DNA of 64,000 nucleotides, from contig PCBI01000006.1 of the NCBI GenBank assembly GCA_002730875.1, positions 210,769 to 274,768 on the forward strand, given 5' to 3'. Shown piece after piece: positions 45,728 to 55,289 of the stretch. Below the pieces are notes generated by a model, which saw only the letters and a list, made by a program, of their open reading frames with translations, did not search any database and was not told the DNA's origin. The DNA is from Spirochaetaceae bacterium (lineage in GTDB: Bacteria > Spirochaetota > Leptospiria > Leptospirales > Leptonemataceae). Made by a program: the position numbers and the translations under genes. The stretch's first letter is position 1, and every line of letters begins with the position of its first letter.

Positions 45728-48409
45728 ATGAAATTATCGCTGAATTGGATCAATCAATATGTAAAAGTGCAGGATCTTCCAGTGGAGGACCTGGTGAAGA
45801 AGCTCACCCTGGCCACCTGCGAAGTAGAAGATGTCATCCATGCATTTCAGGATATGGACAAAGTCATCGTGGCTCGTGTAGACTCCCTGGAAAAGCATCC
45901 GGATGCAGACAAACTGAATATCTGCCAGGTCTTTGACGGAAAGTCGACTCTACAGGTTATCTGCGGCGCGCCAAACGTAAGGCCGGGCATCCACGTAATG
46001 TTTGCTCCGGTCGGCGTAACCATAGGCGATCCCGCCCAGCCTCTCAAGATCGAAAAGCGAAAGATTCGTGGAGTTGAGTCCAGCGGAATGATTTGCGCCC
46101 CGGCTGAAGTAGGCGCCGATCTATTGTTTCCGGATCGGGACGGCATTCTGATTCTGGACGACGAAGAACTTCGCGTGGACGGGAATGAACCCGGACCGGA
46201 GAAGTTTCTGGGAAAACCTGTTTCGGCCCTGCTACCGCTAACGGATACAGTGCTGGACATAGACAACAAATCTATTACACATCGTCCGGACCTCTGGTGC
46301 CATTTTGGCTTCGCACGAGAAATCGCCGCCATCTACCGGCGTAGCATCCATTTCGATCCTCTGGAAACGGAAAGCCCGGCAACAGCCAAAGGCATCCCTG
46401 CCTATAACATCGAGATCCGAAACCAGGCGGCCCTGGGCTACAGCGGTCTATCCGCTAACGGAATTCAGGTGCGGCCCTCCCCACTCTGGCTTCGAGCCCG
46501 ATTGGCCGCAGTGGGTCAAAAATCCATTAGCAATATTGTAGACGCGTCCAACTACGTGATGCTGGAACTGGCCCAGCCCAACCATGCATTCGATAGAAAT
46601 AAGCTGGGCTGCGATACAATCGCCATAGACCTTTCCGGTAAGGGAATCCAGGTTGATACCCTTGACGATGAAACCACGGACGTGCCGGAACAGTCCGTTC
46701 TAATTCTGGCCGAAGGAGGTCAGCGAAAGAAAAGCCACCCCGTAGCGGTGGGAGGCATCATCGGCGGTTCAGAAACGGCCATCTCGGAGGATACCACCGA
46801 AATATTTCTGGAATCGGCAACGTTTCCCAGGGAACGAATTCGAAGAACGCTTTCCCGACTGCCCCTTCGCACGGATTCGGCTGTGCGCTTTGAAAAGGGA
46901 CAGGATCCGGCGAAGATGGTACCTGGATTGAACCGTCTGGCCGCCATCATCCAAAAGCTTTGCCCGGAGGCTAGCTTTGGCAAGTTAGTCAAATCCGGCG
47001 ATTCAAAAGGCACAAACAATAAGATCAAGACCGACCTGAATTTCCTGCGAAGCCGATTGGGCTTCGATATTTCCGCCGATGAAGTGATCGATACCATGCA
47101 GCGGCTGAGCTTCCGTGTCTCCGTAGACGGCAAAGAGGCTCCGGCCACCGGCGGTCCGAAAGAAAAAAACGCCAGGAAGTCGGATGCCAAATCCGGCGCC
47201 GGCAAAGCGAAAAAGGGCGCAGGGTCGAAATCCGGAGGAAATGCCGGCAAAAAGAAAGCCTCCGGAAAGGCGGCGATGTCGCAATCCATAGCTTCGGGCG
47301 AAAACCCGGAGTTTCTATTCGTTGCCCCCACGTTCCGTTCACAATATGACGTATCCATTCCCGAAGACATTATCGAAGAACTGGGTCGCATCTATGGCTA
47401 CGACAATATCCCGGAAACAGGCCCGTCCCCGGCGGTGCAATCCATTCCGCGCAACGACCGGCGAAACCTGGAGCGGCTCCTGAAGCAGGCATTCCGCAGT
47501 CACGGATTCTACGAAACCATGAACTATTCCTTCTGCTCGGAAGCGGAGAATGAACCCTTTGGCGGTCCCGGTCTGAAAATACTGAATCCGGTGAATGCAT
47601 CTCAGGGTAGAATGCGACTTTCGCAGATCCCGGGAATCATCAAACAGGGAGCGCTGAACCAGAACCGCTTTGATTCCGTGCGCCTCCTAGAACTGGGCCG
47701 AGTGTTTGATCCCGGCAAGACTTCCAACAAAGATCCTGAAAAAAATCTACCGCTGGAGAAAAACAGAATATCGATCCTGTCCATCTCCGACGAAGACCGT
47801 CGATCGGCCTTTGATGAGTTTCTGGAAGTGCGAAATACTCTGGAGACGTTTCTTTCAGGCCTGAATGTTAGCTTTTACATGCAGATTCCCACTGCGAAGC
47901 AGTTCTATCTGCACCCGGGCTGCCAGATCGAAATCGGCTTTGTGGCCACCGACGGCGACCAGGAACTTGAGGATGTCACTCGGCTGGGATACGGCGGTCT
48001 GGTGCATCCCGGCTACGCCTCCAGCTTTGAGCTGAAGCGCTCGGCCGTTCTGTTCGATCTGGATTTTGATGCACTGGCTCGGTGGACCGCAGCGCGTAGC
48101 AGACAGTCCTTTTACAGTCCTCCGGGAAATCAGCCGGATTCACTCTTCGAGTTTACAGTGGTCCTCAAGGAAAATGATTCCACCTCCCGACCCGTAGACA
48201 TTGTTCGCTTTCTGGATATCGAAGAGGTAAAGGACATTGCTCTAAAGACAATTTACCGCGGCGCTCCTCTGGAAGCCGATGAAATGGCTGTAAGCTACAA
48301 GGTGCGGGCTTCCAGGCATAACGAAACCCTTTCCGGCAAGGATAGTCAAAAGATTCTGGATCAGATCATTCAGGCTCTAAAGAACGAAAATATACCGTTG
48401 CGAAGCTAA
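45728..48409 (+). CDS. pheT: phenylalanyl-tRNA synthetase beta subunit with a Lys/Gly/Ala-rich insertion
   Basis: 893 residues, longer than the usual ~800. Order: EMAP-like tRNA-binding domain (VIVARVDSLEKHPDADKLNICQV), B3/B4 editing domain, B5, the catalytic-like core (EELGRIYGYDNIPET) and a C-terminal anticodon-binding (B8) domain. About residues 467-528 (47127-47312) are a low-complexity insertion of Lys, Gly, Ala, Ser (KSGAGKAKKGAGSKSGG) splitting the B5 domain between FRVSVDG and FLFVAPTFRSQYDVS. The insertion could add a flexible tRNA contact. The rest is intact. A ribosome site near AGAGAG precedes the ATG. Confidence 0.95.
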   Translation: MKLSLNWINQYVKVQDLPVEDLVKKLTLATCEVEDVIHAFQDMDKVIVARVDSLEKHPDADKLNICQVFDGKSTLQVICGAPNVRPGIHVMFAPVGVTIGDPAQPLKIEKRKIRGVESSGMICAPAEVGADLLFPDRDGILILDDEELRVDGNEPGPEKFLGKPVSALLPLTDTVLDIDNKSITHRPDLWCHFGFAREIAAIYRRSIHFDPLETESPATAKGIPAYNIEIRNQAALGYSGLSANGIQVRPSPLWLRARLAAVGQKSISNIVDASNYVMLELAQPNHAFDRNKLGCDTIAIDLSGKGIQVDTLDDETTDVPEQSVLILAEGGQRKKSHPVAVGGIIGGSETAISEDTTEIFLESATFPRERIRRTLSRLPLRTDSAVRFEKGQDPAKMVPGLNRLAAIIQKLCPEASFGKLVKSGDSKGTNNKIKTDLNFLRSRLGFDISADEVIDTMQRLSFRVSVDGKEAPATGGPKEKNARKSDAKSGAGKAKKGAGSKSGGNAGKKKASGKAAMSQSIASGENPEFLFVAPTFRSQYDVSIPEDIIEELGRIYGYDNIPETGPSPAVQSIPRNDRRNLERLLKQAFRSHGFYETMNYSFCSEAENEPFGGPGLKILNPVNASQGRMRLSQIPGIIKQGALNQNRFDSVRLLELGRVFDPGKTSNKDPEKNLPLEKNRISILSISDEDRRSAFDEFLEVRNTLETFLSGLNVSFYMQIPTAKQFYLHPGCQIEIGFVATDGDQELEDVTRLGYGGLVHPGYASSFELKRSAVLFDLDFDALARWTAARSRQSFYSPPGNQPDSLFEFTVVLKENDSTSRPVDIVRFLDIEEVKDIALKTIYRGAPLEADEMAVSYKVRASRHNETLSGKDSQKILDQIIQALKNENIPLRS

Positions 48410-48675
48410 TAATTTCGTAGATTACCGCAAGGAGCAAATAAAGCGCATAGCGGTACGGACCATCCAGGAAAGTAAGGCCCCCGTAACGTCTCCGAACGCT
48501 GGTGCGGGGACGGTGCGGCTTCAGAAAGCTGCAGGTTTTCTGTTTTTTGTTCGTCCAATCGAAGTCCCGGTTATACCGTGTTTATTATCAAAGATGGACC
48601 GTTGCCCGGGAAGAACGGGCATTGAGAGCGTCAGAGCATCAGAGTATCGATCAGAAACAAAGCAGGACCAAAGCC

Positions 48676-49593
48676 ATGACAAAAAAGGAAGATCAGATCG
48701 AGCCCACCGGGAACTCAAATCCAAAGTCCGTGGAATTGATTCTGGAGCCCAAATCCAGCGACATAGGCGCAGGCTTCACCGTGCGGAGGACCCTGCCCTC
48801 GCGACACCGGCGCATGGTAGGCCCCTTCATCTTCTTTGATCATATGGGACCCGTGGACTTCGCACCAGGCAAATCCATGGAAGTTCTGCCCCATCCCCAC
48901 ATTGGTCTGGCCACCGTAACCTATCTTTTCGAAGGCGAAGTACTTCACCGGGATAGCGTGGGTTCGGTTCAGGCCATCCGACCGGGAGCCATCAACTGGA
49001 TGGTGGCCGGCTCCGGAATTGTACATTCCGAGCGGACCTCCGAAGAGGTTCGCGCATCCGGGCAGACTCTACATGGCATACAACTCTGGGTAGCCCTGCC
49101 TCCGGAGCGAGAGGACGGAGCGCCGGCCTTCTTTCATCATCCGGCAGACACCATTCCCGGCCGGGAGCTTAAGCCAGGCGTACATGGGCGCGTATTAATC
49201 GGAAAGGCCTGGGACATGGAATCGCCGGTGGAGACCTACTCCAGGATGCTCTACGCCGAGATTCAAATGGCGAAGGACGTGGTATGGACTCTGGATAGTC
49301 TGGAAAAGGAACAGGCCATCTATGTGGCCATGGGAAAGGTGATGATCGATGGCGAAACTCATGAATCCGGCAACATGCTGGTTCTACGACCGGGGGCTGT
49401 TGTCGAAATTCGAGCAACGGAAGATGCACTACTGATGGTTTTGGGCGGCGATTCGCTGGGGCCGCGAAAGATCTACTGGAATTTCGTACATTCGGATCCG
49501 GACAAGATTGAGCAAGCCAAAGAGCGATGGAAGGCTCAAACCTTTCCCGGGGTTGAAGGCGAAACCGAGTTTGTGCCATTGCCTGGTTCTTAG
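48676..49593 (+). CDS. pirin-family protein
   Basis: 305 residues from ATG 48676. A metal-binding cupin signature: LPHPHIGLATVTYLFEGEVLHRDS plus VHSERT supply three His and one Glu. FIFFDHMGPVDF and GINWMVAG-like (GAINWMVAGSG) are pirin-typical, and the C-terminal cupin follows. Pirins bind Fe and have been linked to quercetin dioxygenase activity or regulation; the role here is open. The frame is open upstream to 48502, but that part is Arg/Ser-rich without pirin similarity. The 266 bp after pheT shows no gene. Confidence 0.9.
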   Translation: MTKKEDQIEPTGNSNPKSVELILEPKSSDIGAGFTVRRTLPSRHRRMVGPFIFFDHMGPVDFAPGKSMEVLPHPHIGLATVTYLFEGEVLHRDSVGSVQAIRPGAINWMVAGSGIVHSERTSEEVRASGQTLHGIQLWVALPPEREDGAPAFFHHPADTIPGRELKPGVHGRVLIGKAWDMESPVETYSRMLYAEIQMAKDVVWTLDSLEKEQAIYVAMGKVMIDGETHESGNMLVLRPGAVVEIRATEDALLMVLGGDSLGPRKIYWNFVHSDPDKIEQAKERWKAQTFPGVEGETEFVPLPGS

Positions 49594-49690
49594 GCTTCGC
49601 CTTACCAGGGCGCAGGAGCAGGCACAGACGTAAAGCGCTGAGCTACGCAGGTTCAGGCGACCCAGAATCCTGGCAAAAGCAGAATCACCG

Positions 49691-50113
49691 ATGTTACGAA
49701 AGACGAAAGCCATTTATCGATTCCTTCGCGCTCGATTCAACCGTAGTCTTGGCGCCTTTGTAATGGTACTTGCGGGGATTTCCTATCTGGCAGGATGGAT
49801 TACCGGTATTCAGTCTTTTGTACTCATCTGCGTTGGATTTGCGTTGATTCTTTATAGAAAGAGAAATCCGGAAACGGAAGAAGAGAGAAGCCCGGATCGC
49901 GCCGAGCCGGAACCAAGAATTGTAGCTCAAAACCCGAACTATGCCTTGATTCAGCTCTGGGCCGAGAAACTACACGATGAAGGTATTCCCACAGAAATAC
50001 GCGATGAGTTCATGGGAAGTATTCTAAGCCAACCGGGACGTAACTACTCCGAAATCAAGTTACTGGTTCCTGCCCGATTTGAAAAACGGGCTCGGGACAT
50101 CCTTCAGAACTGA
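49691..50113 (+). CDS. small two-helix membrane protein with DUF2007-like domain
   Basis: 140 residues. Two hydrophobic segments (FVMVLAGISYLAGWITG and SFVLICVGFALILY), a charged linker, then ALIQLWAEKLHDEGIPTEIRDEFMGSILSQPGRNYSEIKLLVPARFEKRARDIL, which resembles the DUF2007 putative signal-transducing fold. The similarity is from memory and moderate. Function unknown; spaced 97 bp from pirin and 76 bp from the sensor gene. Confidence 0.55.
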   Translation: MLRKTKAIYRFLRARFNRSLGAFVMVLAGISYLAGWITGIQSFVLICVGFALILYRKRNPETEEERSPDRAEPEPRIVAQNPNYALIQLWAEKLHDEGIPTEIRDEFMGSILSQPGRNYSEIKLLVPARFEKRARDILQN

Positions 50114-50189
50114 ACAGTTGCGCGCTCTGCATCCCTTCCCTTGACGATTATTTCATTGCACTCAGGCCGCCGCGGAATAGTCTTTTTCC

Positions 50190-52073
50190 ATGACCCAGCC
50201 CCCTGTACCGGAAAACGAAAGCAGAAGACTGGCAGCCCTGTACAGCTATGACATTCTAGATACCGAATCGGAAAAAGCCTTCGATGATCTGGTACGTCTG
50301 GCCTCCTATATTTGCAACACGCCCATTTCGCTGGTTTCCTTGATTGATTCCGGTCGGCAGTGGTTCAAAGCCCGGCTGGGCCTGGAAACCCCGGAAACTG
50401 ACCGAAGCATTGCATTCTGTGCCCATGCCATCCATGAAAGAGACGTATTTGAGATTGAGGATGCCAGCATGGATCCCCGATTCCAGTATAACCCCCTGGT
50501 CCAGGAGGATCCAAACATTCGGTTCTACGCCGGCGCTCCGCTGATTACCCCGGACGGTCTGGCTCTGGGCACTCTTTGCGTTATTGACCGAAAGGCCGGT
50601 CAGCTTTCCGAGGAACAAAAAGATCTACTACAGCGATTGGCCGGGCAGGTCATGAATCAGATGGAACTTCGAAAACGCATCAAGGATGAGAAGCGAATTC
50701 GAAGCGCATTGAATCAGTCCCTGGGGATTCAAAAAGCGATATTCGACAGCGCCAACATGAGCATCATTTCCACCGATCTGAACGGCATTGTGCAAACCTT
50801 CAATGAAGGCGCCTCGCGCATGCTGGGATACTCCGAAAGCGAAATAGTGGGACGTACCGATCCGTCATTGTTTCACGATTCCCATGAAGTTGTTATACGC
50901 GCCATTGAGCTGGGAAACGAATTGAATCGAATGATTAACCCTGGCTTTGAAGCCTTTGTGGCCAAATGCCAGGAAACCGGTAAACCAGACGAAAGGGAAT
51001 GGACCTACATTCGAAAGGATGGCTCGCGCTTCCCGGTAATGCTTTCCATCACACCTGTTTTCATGGAAGAACGCATCGTGGGTTATCTGGGAATTGGACG
51101 CGACATTACAGAACGTAAGCGACTCCAGAAAGAGCGACAGGCCATGTCCGAAGAAATCATGCGCAACAACAAGTTACTCGAGGCCGAACTGGAGGAGGCC
51201 TCGGTGCGTCACAAGCACCTGGTGGAGGCGTCCCCGGAAATGATCTTCTCTATGGAATTGGACGGCACCATCCGATCCATGAATCAAAGGATCAAATCTT
51301 TGCTGGGATTTGCCCCGGACGAAGCTGTGGGCAAGAACATCATGGACTTTCTGGTAACCCACTTGAGCAGCTTCAACTTCGAAGGCGAACTGCTCCTGGA
51401 TCGGCTGAAATCTATGGAAGAAGGCAAGCGCAGAATCCAGATGAACCTGGCCTTTATGACCAGGGGCGGCAATCAACTGGAGCTGAGTGTAACCCTGGAT
51501 TTTGTTCGGCTGGGCTGGCCCATTGTATTCGGCAGGGCGGCGCCTTTGCAACACGATGTATTGAGCCAGTACGTCCTGTCTTCCTCCCGGGAACTGGAGA
51601 TAGGAAACGACGTCCAGCTAATCGACATCATAAGCAAAGATATCACCGAGGCAGCATCCCGCAGCCTGGAGGAATCAGAACGAATGGGAGTAACCCTGGG
51701 AATACGCGAAATTCTGATGAATGCTATCGAACATGGTAACCTGGGGATCACCTTCGAAGAGAAATCCAGGGCCCTGGAAGAAGATCGATTGTTCGACCTC
51801 ATGCGACATCGACTTCAGGACCCCGAGGTTCAACGCAAGAGGATTCGCGTAGGCTACAAATTTGACCGCAAAGAATTAGTAGTTCGAGTGGCCGATGAAG
51901 GCCGAGGCTTCGACTCCGAATCCATGTTAAGACGGCAGATCCGCTCGGAATCGGAAAGAAAGAAACTTCACGGTCGCGGTATCCAACTCACGAAAGAATT
52001 GTTCGATGAGATTAACTATCTGGGTCGGGGCAATGAAGTGGAACTAATAAAGCGATTCGAACCTGACTCATAG
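50190..52073 (+). CDS. soluble GAF-PAS-PAS sensor with anti-sigma-type ATPase domain
   Basis: 627 residues. A GAF domain (about 25-165: ICNTPISLVSLIDSGRQWFKARLGL; FYAGAPLITPDGLALGTLCVID), PAS 1 with PAC (about 190-310; ADISTDLNG-like STDLNGIVQTFNEGASRMLGYSE, YLGIGRDITERKR), a coiled coil, PAS 2 (about 345-460), then a C-terminal HATPase_c_2 with N-box REILMNAIEHGNLG and G-boxes VADEGRGFDSES, GRGIQLTKELFDEI. No phospho-accepting His (H-box) was seen before the ATPase, so it is more like an RsbW/SpoIIAB-type anti-sigma kinase fused to sensors than a histidine kinase. No transmembrane segment. Confidence 0.85.
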   Translation: MTQPPVPENESRRLAALYSYDILDTESEKAFDDLVRLASYICNTPISLVSLIDSGRQWFKARLGLETPETDRSIAFCAHAIHERDVFEIEDASMDPRFQYNPLVQEDPNIRFYAGAPLITPDGLALGTLCVIDRKAGQLSEEQKDLLQRLAGQVMNQMELRKRIKDEKRIRSALNQSLGIQKAIFDSANMSIISTDLNGIVQTFNEGASRMLGYSESEIVGRTDPSLFHDSHEVVIRAIELGNELNRMINPGFEAFVAKCQETGKPDEREWTYIRKDGSRFPVMLSITPVFMEERIVGYLGIGRDITERKRLQKERQAMSEEIMRNNKLLEAELEEASVRHKHLVEASPEMIFSMELDGTIRSMNQRIKSLLGFAPDEAVGKNIMDFLVTHLSSFNFEGELLLDRLKSMEEGKRRIQMNLAFMTRGGNQLELSVTLDFVRLGWPIVFGRAAPLQHDVLSQYVLSSSRELEIGNDVQLIDIISKDITEAASRSLEESERMGVTLGIREILMNAIEHGNLGITFEEKSRALEEDRLFDLMRHRLQDPEVQRKRIRVGYKFDRKELVVRVADEGRGFDSESMLRRQIRSESERKKLHGRGIQLTKELFDEINYLGRGNEVELIKRFEPDS

Positions 52074-52189
52074 CCTGGAATCGATTGAGTTCGCCAGGTT
52101 CCGGTCCGCCGGAACAATTGTAGGCTGTCAGGAATCGCCACTCATACCGTCAGTGGTTCAGGCGGTCAGCGGTTCAGACCGTTTCTGGT

Positions 52190-53218
52190 TCAGTATTGCC
52201 TCATTTCAGGAAGCACTCCCGTTCGCTTCCATTCCTGGATTTGCCTTAGATACCTTGCGTATTGTAACGGGGCTTCTTCGTAAGAAAGCCGATCCTCCAG
52301 CAAATCAAAGTATTTCCTGGCGCGATCCTTTCGGCCCAATTCCATGTAGATTACTCCCGCTTCAAAAGCCGATTCATACACATGACCGGATTGAGCCACC
52401 ACATAGGGGTTGTAGCGATAGGGCGAATCGTGGTTTCGCACAATGGACTCAAAAATACTCAACGCAGCCAGAGAATTCCCCTGCTCTTTGAGCTGCAAAG
52501 CCTTCTGATAATCGTTCTTCGTGTCGCTGGAAAGATAGGAATCCCCTGGCTTCCAGAATAAACGCCGAAGTTCTGACGCAGACGGTCCGAAATGCGAACC
52601 ATAGGACTGAGCAAGTAGCTTCCCATTCTTTCCCGCCTCGCCGTATTCCAGCCGAAGGGTTACCTTCTTCAGCCCAAGGGCACGGATCCGCTGAATAAGC
52701 TTTGCCAGTCGCGCAAAATCCGGTTGCGGTTCTCCCGACACCCGGTAGCGCTCCAGCCCCAGGGTTGGCTCTCCCAGGGAATCAATACCGGAAAGCTCGC
52801 GATTTACCGGTAGATCCATTGTGTTCGACGCCAGGGAATTTTTTCTGGCGAGGCGAAGCTGCCAGCTTTCTTCGGCAAGCTCCGGAAACTCGCCCTGAAG
52901 TCGCTTGCGAACTTCTTGTTCCCATATCCTTAGCAGGTAGTTTTCAAAACTAACGCGGCCGTCCGAGTAGTTGTAATTGAGTCGAAATTCAAGTTCCGGA
53001 CTTTTTTCCGGAATCACCTCGAGGCGCGCTGTGCCCCAGTTACCCTCATTTCGCTGCATATCGATGCTTACTACCTGAAAGGACTCCCGGTAGCGATTTT
53101 CCAGATAATCCAGGGATTTCTCTTTCACCGTTTCGGCGGATGTGCAGGACCAAAACATCCCGGAAAGCAGTAAGAATGCCAGCCACGCAAGTTTTTGGAA
53201 AAGGCAACGCAGGCTCAT
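52190..53218 (-). CDS. lipoprotein with C-terminal TPR-like helices
   Basis: 342 residues with signal LAWLAFLLLSGMFWSC. N-terminal mixed part (FQVVSIDMQRNEGNWGTARLEVIPE; beta-rich), then helices KALQLKEQGNSLAALSIFESIVRNHDSPY and EAGVIYMELGRKDRARKYFDLLED that look like TPR units. Probably periplasmic-facing. Function unknown. Downstream of the second SPFH gene with a terminator in between, so a separate transcript. Confidence 0.6.
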   Translation of the reverse strand: MSLRCLFQKLAWLAFLLLSGMFWSCTSAETVKEKSLDYLENRYRESFQVVSIDMQRNEGNWGTARLEVIPEKSPELEFRLNYNYSDGRVSFENYLLRIWEQEVRKRLQGEFPELAEESWQLRLARKNSLASNTMDLPVNRELSGIDSLGEPTLGLERYRVSGEPQPDFARLAKLIQRIRALGLKKVTLRLEYGEAGKNGKLLAQSYGSHFGPSASELRRLFWKPGDSYLSSDTKNDYQKALQLKEQGNSLAALSIFESIVRNHDSPYRYNPYVVAQSGHVYESAFEAGVIYMELGRKDRARKYFDLLEDRLSYEEAPLQYARYLRQIQEWKRTGVLPEMRQY

Positions 53219-53283
53219 ACACTCTTAATGCCGGTTTTCCCGTTAGCCGCAACCGGAAAAAAACAAAAACAGACCGCTAGCAG

Positions 53284-53308
53284 AAAAAAGCCCGTGAAAT
53301 TCACGGGC
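53284..53308 (-). terminator. Rho-independent terminator after the SPFH genes
   Basis: On the minus strand GCCCGTGAA/TTCACGGGC forms a stem with a very small loop (53290-53308), followed by six T (the A-run at 53284-53289). It ends the murC-to-SPFH minus-strand run. Confidence 0.9.
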
Positions 53309-53392
53309 TCTTCTGTCTATAACGCTTTCGGGAATTGATCGCGGAAATGATCGTGCAAACGATCGCGCAACCGATTTCCTTACTAAAGCGAA

Positions 53393-54325
53393 TTACTGTT
53401 TACGTGGATTGCCTGGCGCAAATTCGGCCAGTCCACCCAGAACCTCGTCAATGCGCGATAGATCCATGGGCAGAATTACCTGGTTTCCTTCGCTGGCGAT
53501 GCCTTCCAGTTTTCGTAGATAGTCTTCGGCCAGAGTCAGGTACACCGCGTTGGCTCCGCCGGGTTGCGTAATGGACTGAGCAATCTTTTCGATACCAATG
53601 GCCGTTGCTTTGGCCAGGGCTTCGATTTCCCGGGCGCGACCTTCAGCTTCGTTGATCAGCTTTTGCTTCTCGCCTTCGGAGCGATTGATCATTTCCTGCA
53701 TCATACCTTCGGAACGGTTGATCTTACTGCGCATGTCCCCTTCGGAGATGGCGATCACAGCGCGCTTTTCCCGTTCGGCAGTCATTTGCTTTTCCATGGC
53801 GTCGATCACGGAATCCGGTGGGCTGATATTCTGGATTTCGTAACGCAGGATCTTAATACCCCAGAAATCTGCGGCCTCATCCACCACTTTTACGATCTGG
53901 GCGTTAATGGACTCTCGCTCTTCAAAGGTCTTGTCCAGATCCATATGGCCGAAGACGGAACGCATGGTGGTTTGAGCCAGTTGGATCAGCGCATAGCGGT
54001 AATTGGTTACGTTATAGGCCGCTTTGTAGGGATCCACAACCTTCATGTAAACTACCCCGTCCACGGTAATCAATACGTTGTCCCGGGTAATGCAAAGCTG
54101 GGATGGAACATCGATGGCTTCTTCTTTTAGGGTCAGCTTATAAGCAACTTGATCGAAGAACGGCACCAGTGGATGGAAACCGGCATACAGACTCTTGCGG
54201 TATTTGCCGAGACGTTCAACGATATATACGTCCTGGGCCGGCACGATTCGAATGGCCCGGGCGAATTTATAGAGAACAAACAGGCCAAAGCCGATGTAAA
54301 AAATTAATCCGATAGTATCTAGCAT
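53393..54325 (-). CDS. SPFH/Band 7 (stomatin-like) membrane protein
   Basis: 310 residues. An N-terminal membrane hairpin (IGLIFYIGFGLFVLYKFA), then the SPFH domain IRIVPAQDVYIVERLGKYRKSLYAGFHPLVPFFDQ, followed by a long helical part with SEG repeats (AISEGDMRSKINRSEGMMQEMINRSEGEKQKLINEAEG). Such proteins assemble ring-like oligomers in membrane microdomains. Paralogous to the upstream neighbour (54347); the two with nfeD form the classical NfeD-SPFH unit. Confidence 0.92.
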   Translation of the reverse strand: MLDTIGLIFYIGFGLFVLYKFARAIRIVPAQDVYIVERLGKYRKSLYAGFHPLVPFFDQVAYKLTLKEEAIDVPSQLCITRDNVLITVDGVVYMKVVDPYKAAYNVTNYRYALIQLAQTTMRSVFGHMDLDKTFEERESINAQIVKVVDEAADFWGIKILRYEIQNISPPDSVIDAMEKQMTAEREKRAVIAISEGDMRSKINRSEGMMQEMINRSEGEKQKLINEAEGRAREIEALAKATAIGIEKIAQSITQPGGANAVYLTLAEDYLRKLEGIASEGNQVILPMDLSRIDEVLGGLAEFAPGNPRKQ

Positions 54326-54346
54326 AGTATTCCTCCAGACTCAGGC

Positions 54347-55288
54347 TCAGCCCTGTCTACCCCCCATAGGTCCTCTGGGGCTTTCCAGCCCGCTCATAAG
54401 GCCCTTCAGTCCCTCGAATGTGCTCTGAATGGTAGCCGGTCCAAGAGGAACTACCTGGGTCTTGGATTTCTCCACTACCTGGCCAAATCGCTTGATGAAT
54501 TCTTCGGCAATTCGCAGTCGAACGGCTTCGTTTCCGCCGGGCTTCTGGATGGCGCCGGCCACGAGCTGAATGGAATTGGCGGTGGCTTCTGAAATTAGTT
54601 CGATGCGACGAGCCTCGCCTTCAGCAACATTGATTCTTCGTTGCTTTTCGCCTTCGGACATATTAATGGCTTCCTGTCGGTCGCCTTCAGAACGGTTAAT
54701 GGTAGCCGATCTTTCCCCTTCTGAATGAAAGATTTCCGCTCTTTTGTCCCGTTCGGCAGTCATCTGCTTTTCCATGGTGGCCAGCACCGAACGCGGAGGC
54801 ATGATGTTTTTGATTTCGTAGCGGATTACCTTTACGCCCCAGGGGTCGCTGGCCATATCCACGGCCTGGATGATGTCTTCGTTGATCTTTTCCCGTTCCA
54901 TGAAGGTACGATCCAGATCTATCTTACCCATCTCTGAACGCATATTGGTCTGGGCCAACTGAATCGATGCAAAGCGGTAATCGCTAATGCCGTAGCTGGC
55001 TTTCACAGGATCCAGGACCTTGAGATACAGAATCCCATCTACTTCTACCTGGACGTTATCTTTGGTGATGCAAACCTGCGGCGGAACGTCGATAGTTTGT
55101 TCCTTTAAAATGTGGCGATAAGCCACCCGATCCACAATAGGAATCAGAAAGTGAAACCCTGGATCCAGCACTTTACTGAAGTTACCCAGTCTTTCCTTTA
55201 CATAAGCATGTTGTTGTGGAACAATAACAAATGTTTTGATCACCAGTAGTATAAGAACTACCAGTGCTACTGCGCTGTAAAAAAGCAT
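54347..55288 (-). CDS. SPFH/Band 7 (stomatin-like) membrane protein, paralogue
   Basis: 313 residues with the same plan: MLFYSAVALVVLILLVIKTFV membrane segment, IVPQQHAYVKERLGNFSKVLDPGFHFLIPIVDR, and helical repeats of SEGERSATINRSEGDRQEAINMSEGEK. The closing tail is Gly/Arg/Pro-rich. One base separates it from the nfeD stop, consistent with coupled expression. Together with the downstream paralogue it probably forms hetero-oligomeric rings. Confidence 0.92.
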   Translation of the reverse strand: MLFYSAVALVVLILLVIKTFVIVPQQHAYVKERLGNFSKVLDPGFHFLIPIVDRVAYRHILKEQTIDVPPQVCITKDNVQVEVDGILYLKVLDPVKASYGISDYRFASIQLAQTNMRSEMGKIDLDRTFMEREKINEDIIQAVDMASDPWGVKVIRYEIKNIMPPRSVLATMEKQMTAERDKRAEIFHSEGERSATINRSEGDRQEAINMSEGEKQRRINVAEGEARRIELISEATANSIQLVAGAIQKPGGNEAVRLRIAEEFIKRFGQVVEKSKTQVVPLGPATIQSTFEGLKGLMSGLESPRGPMGGRQG

Positions 55289-55289
55289 G

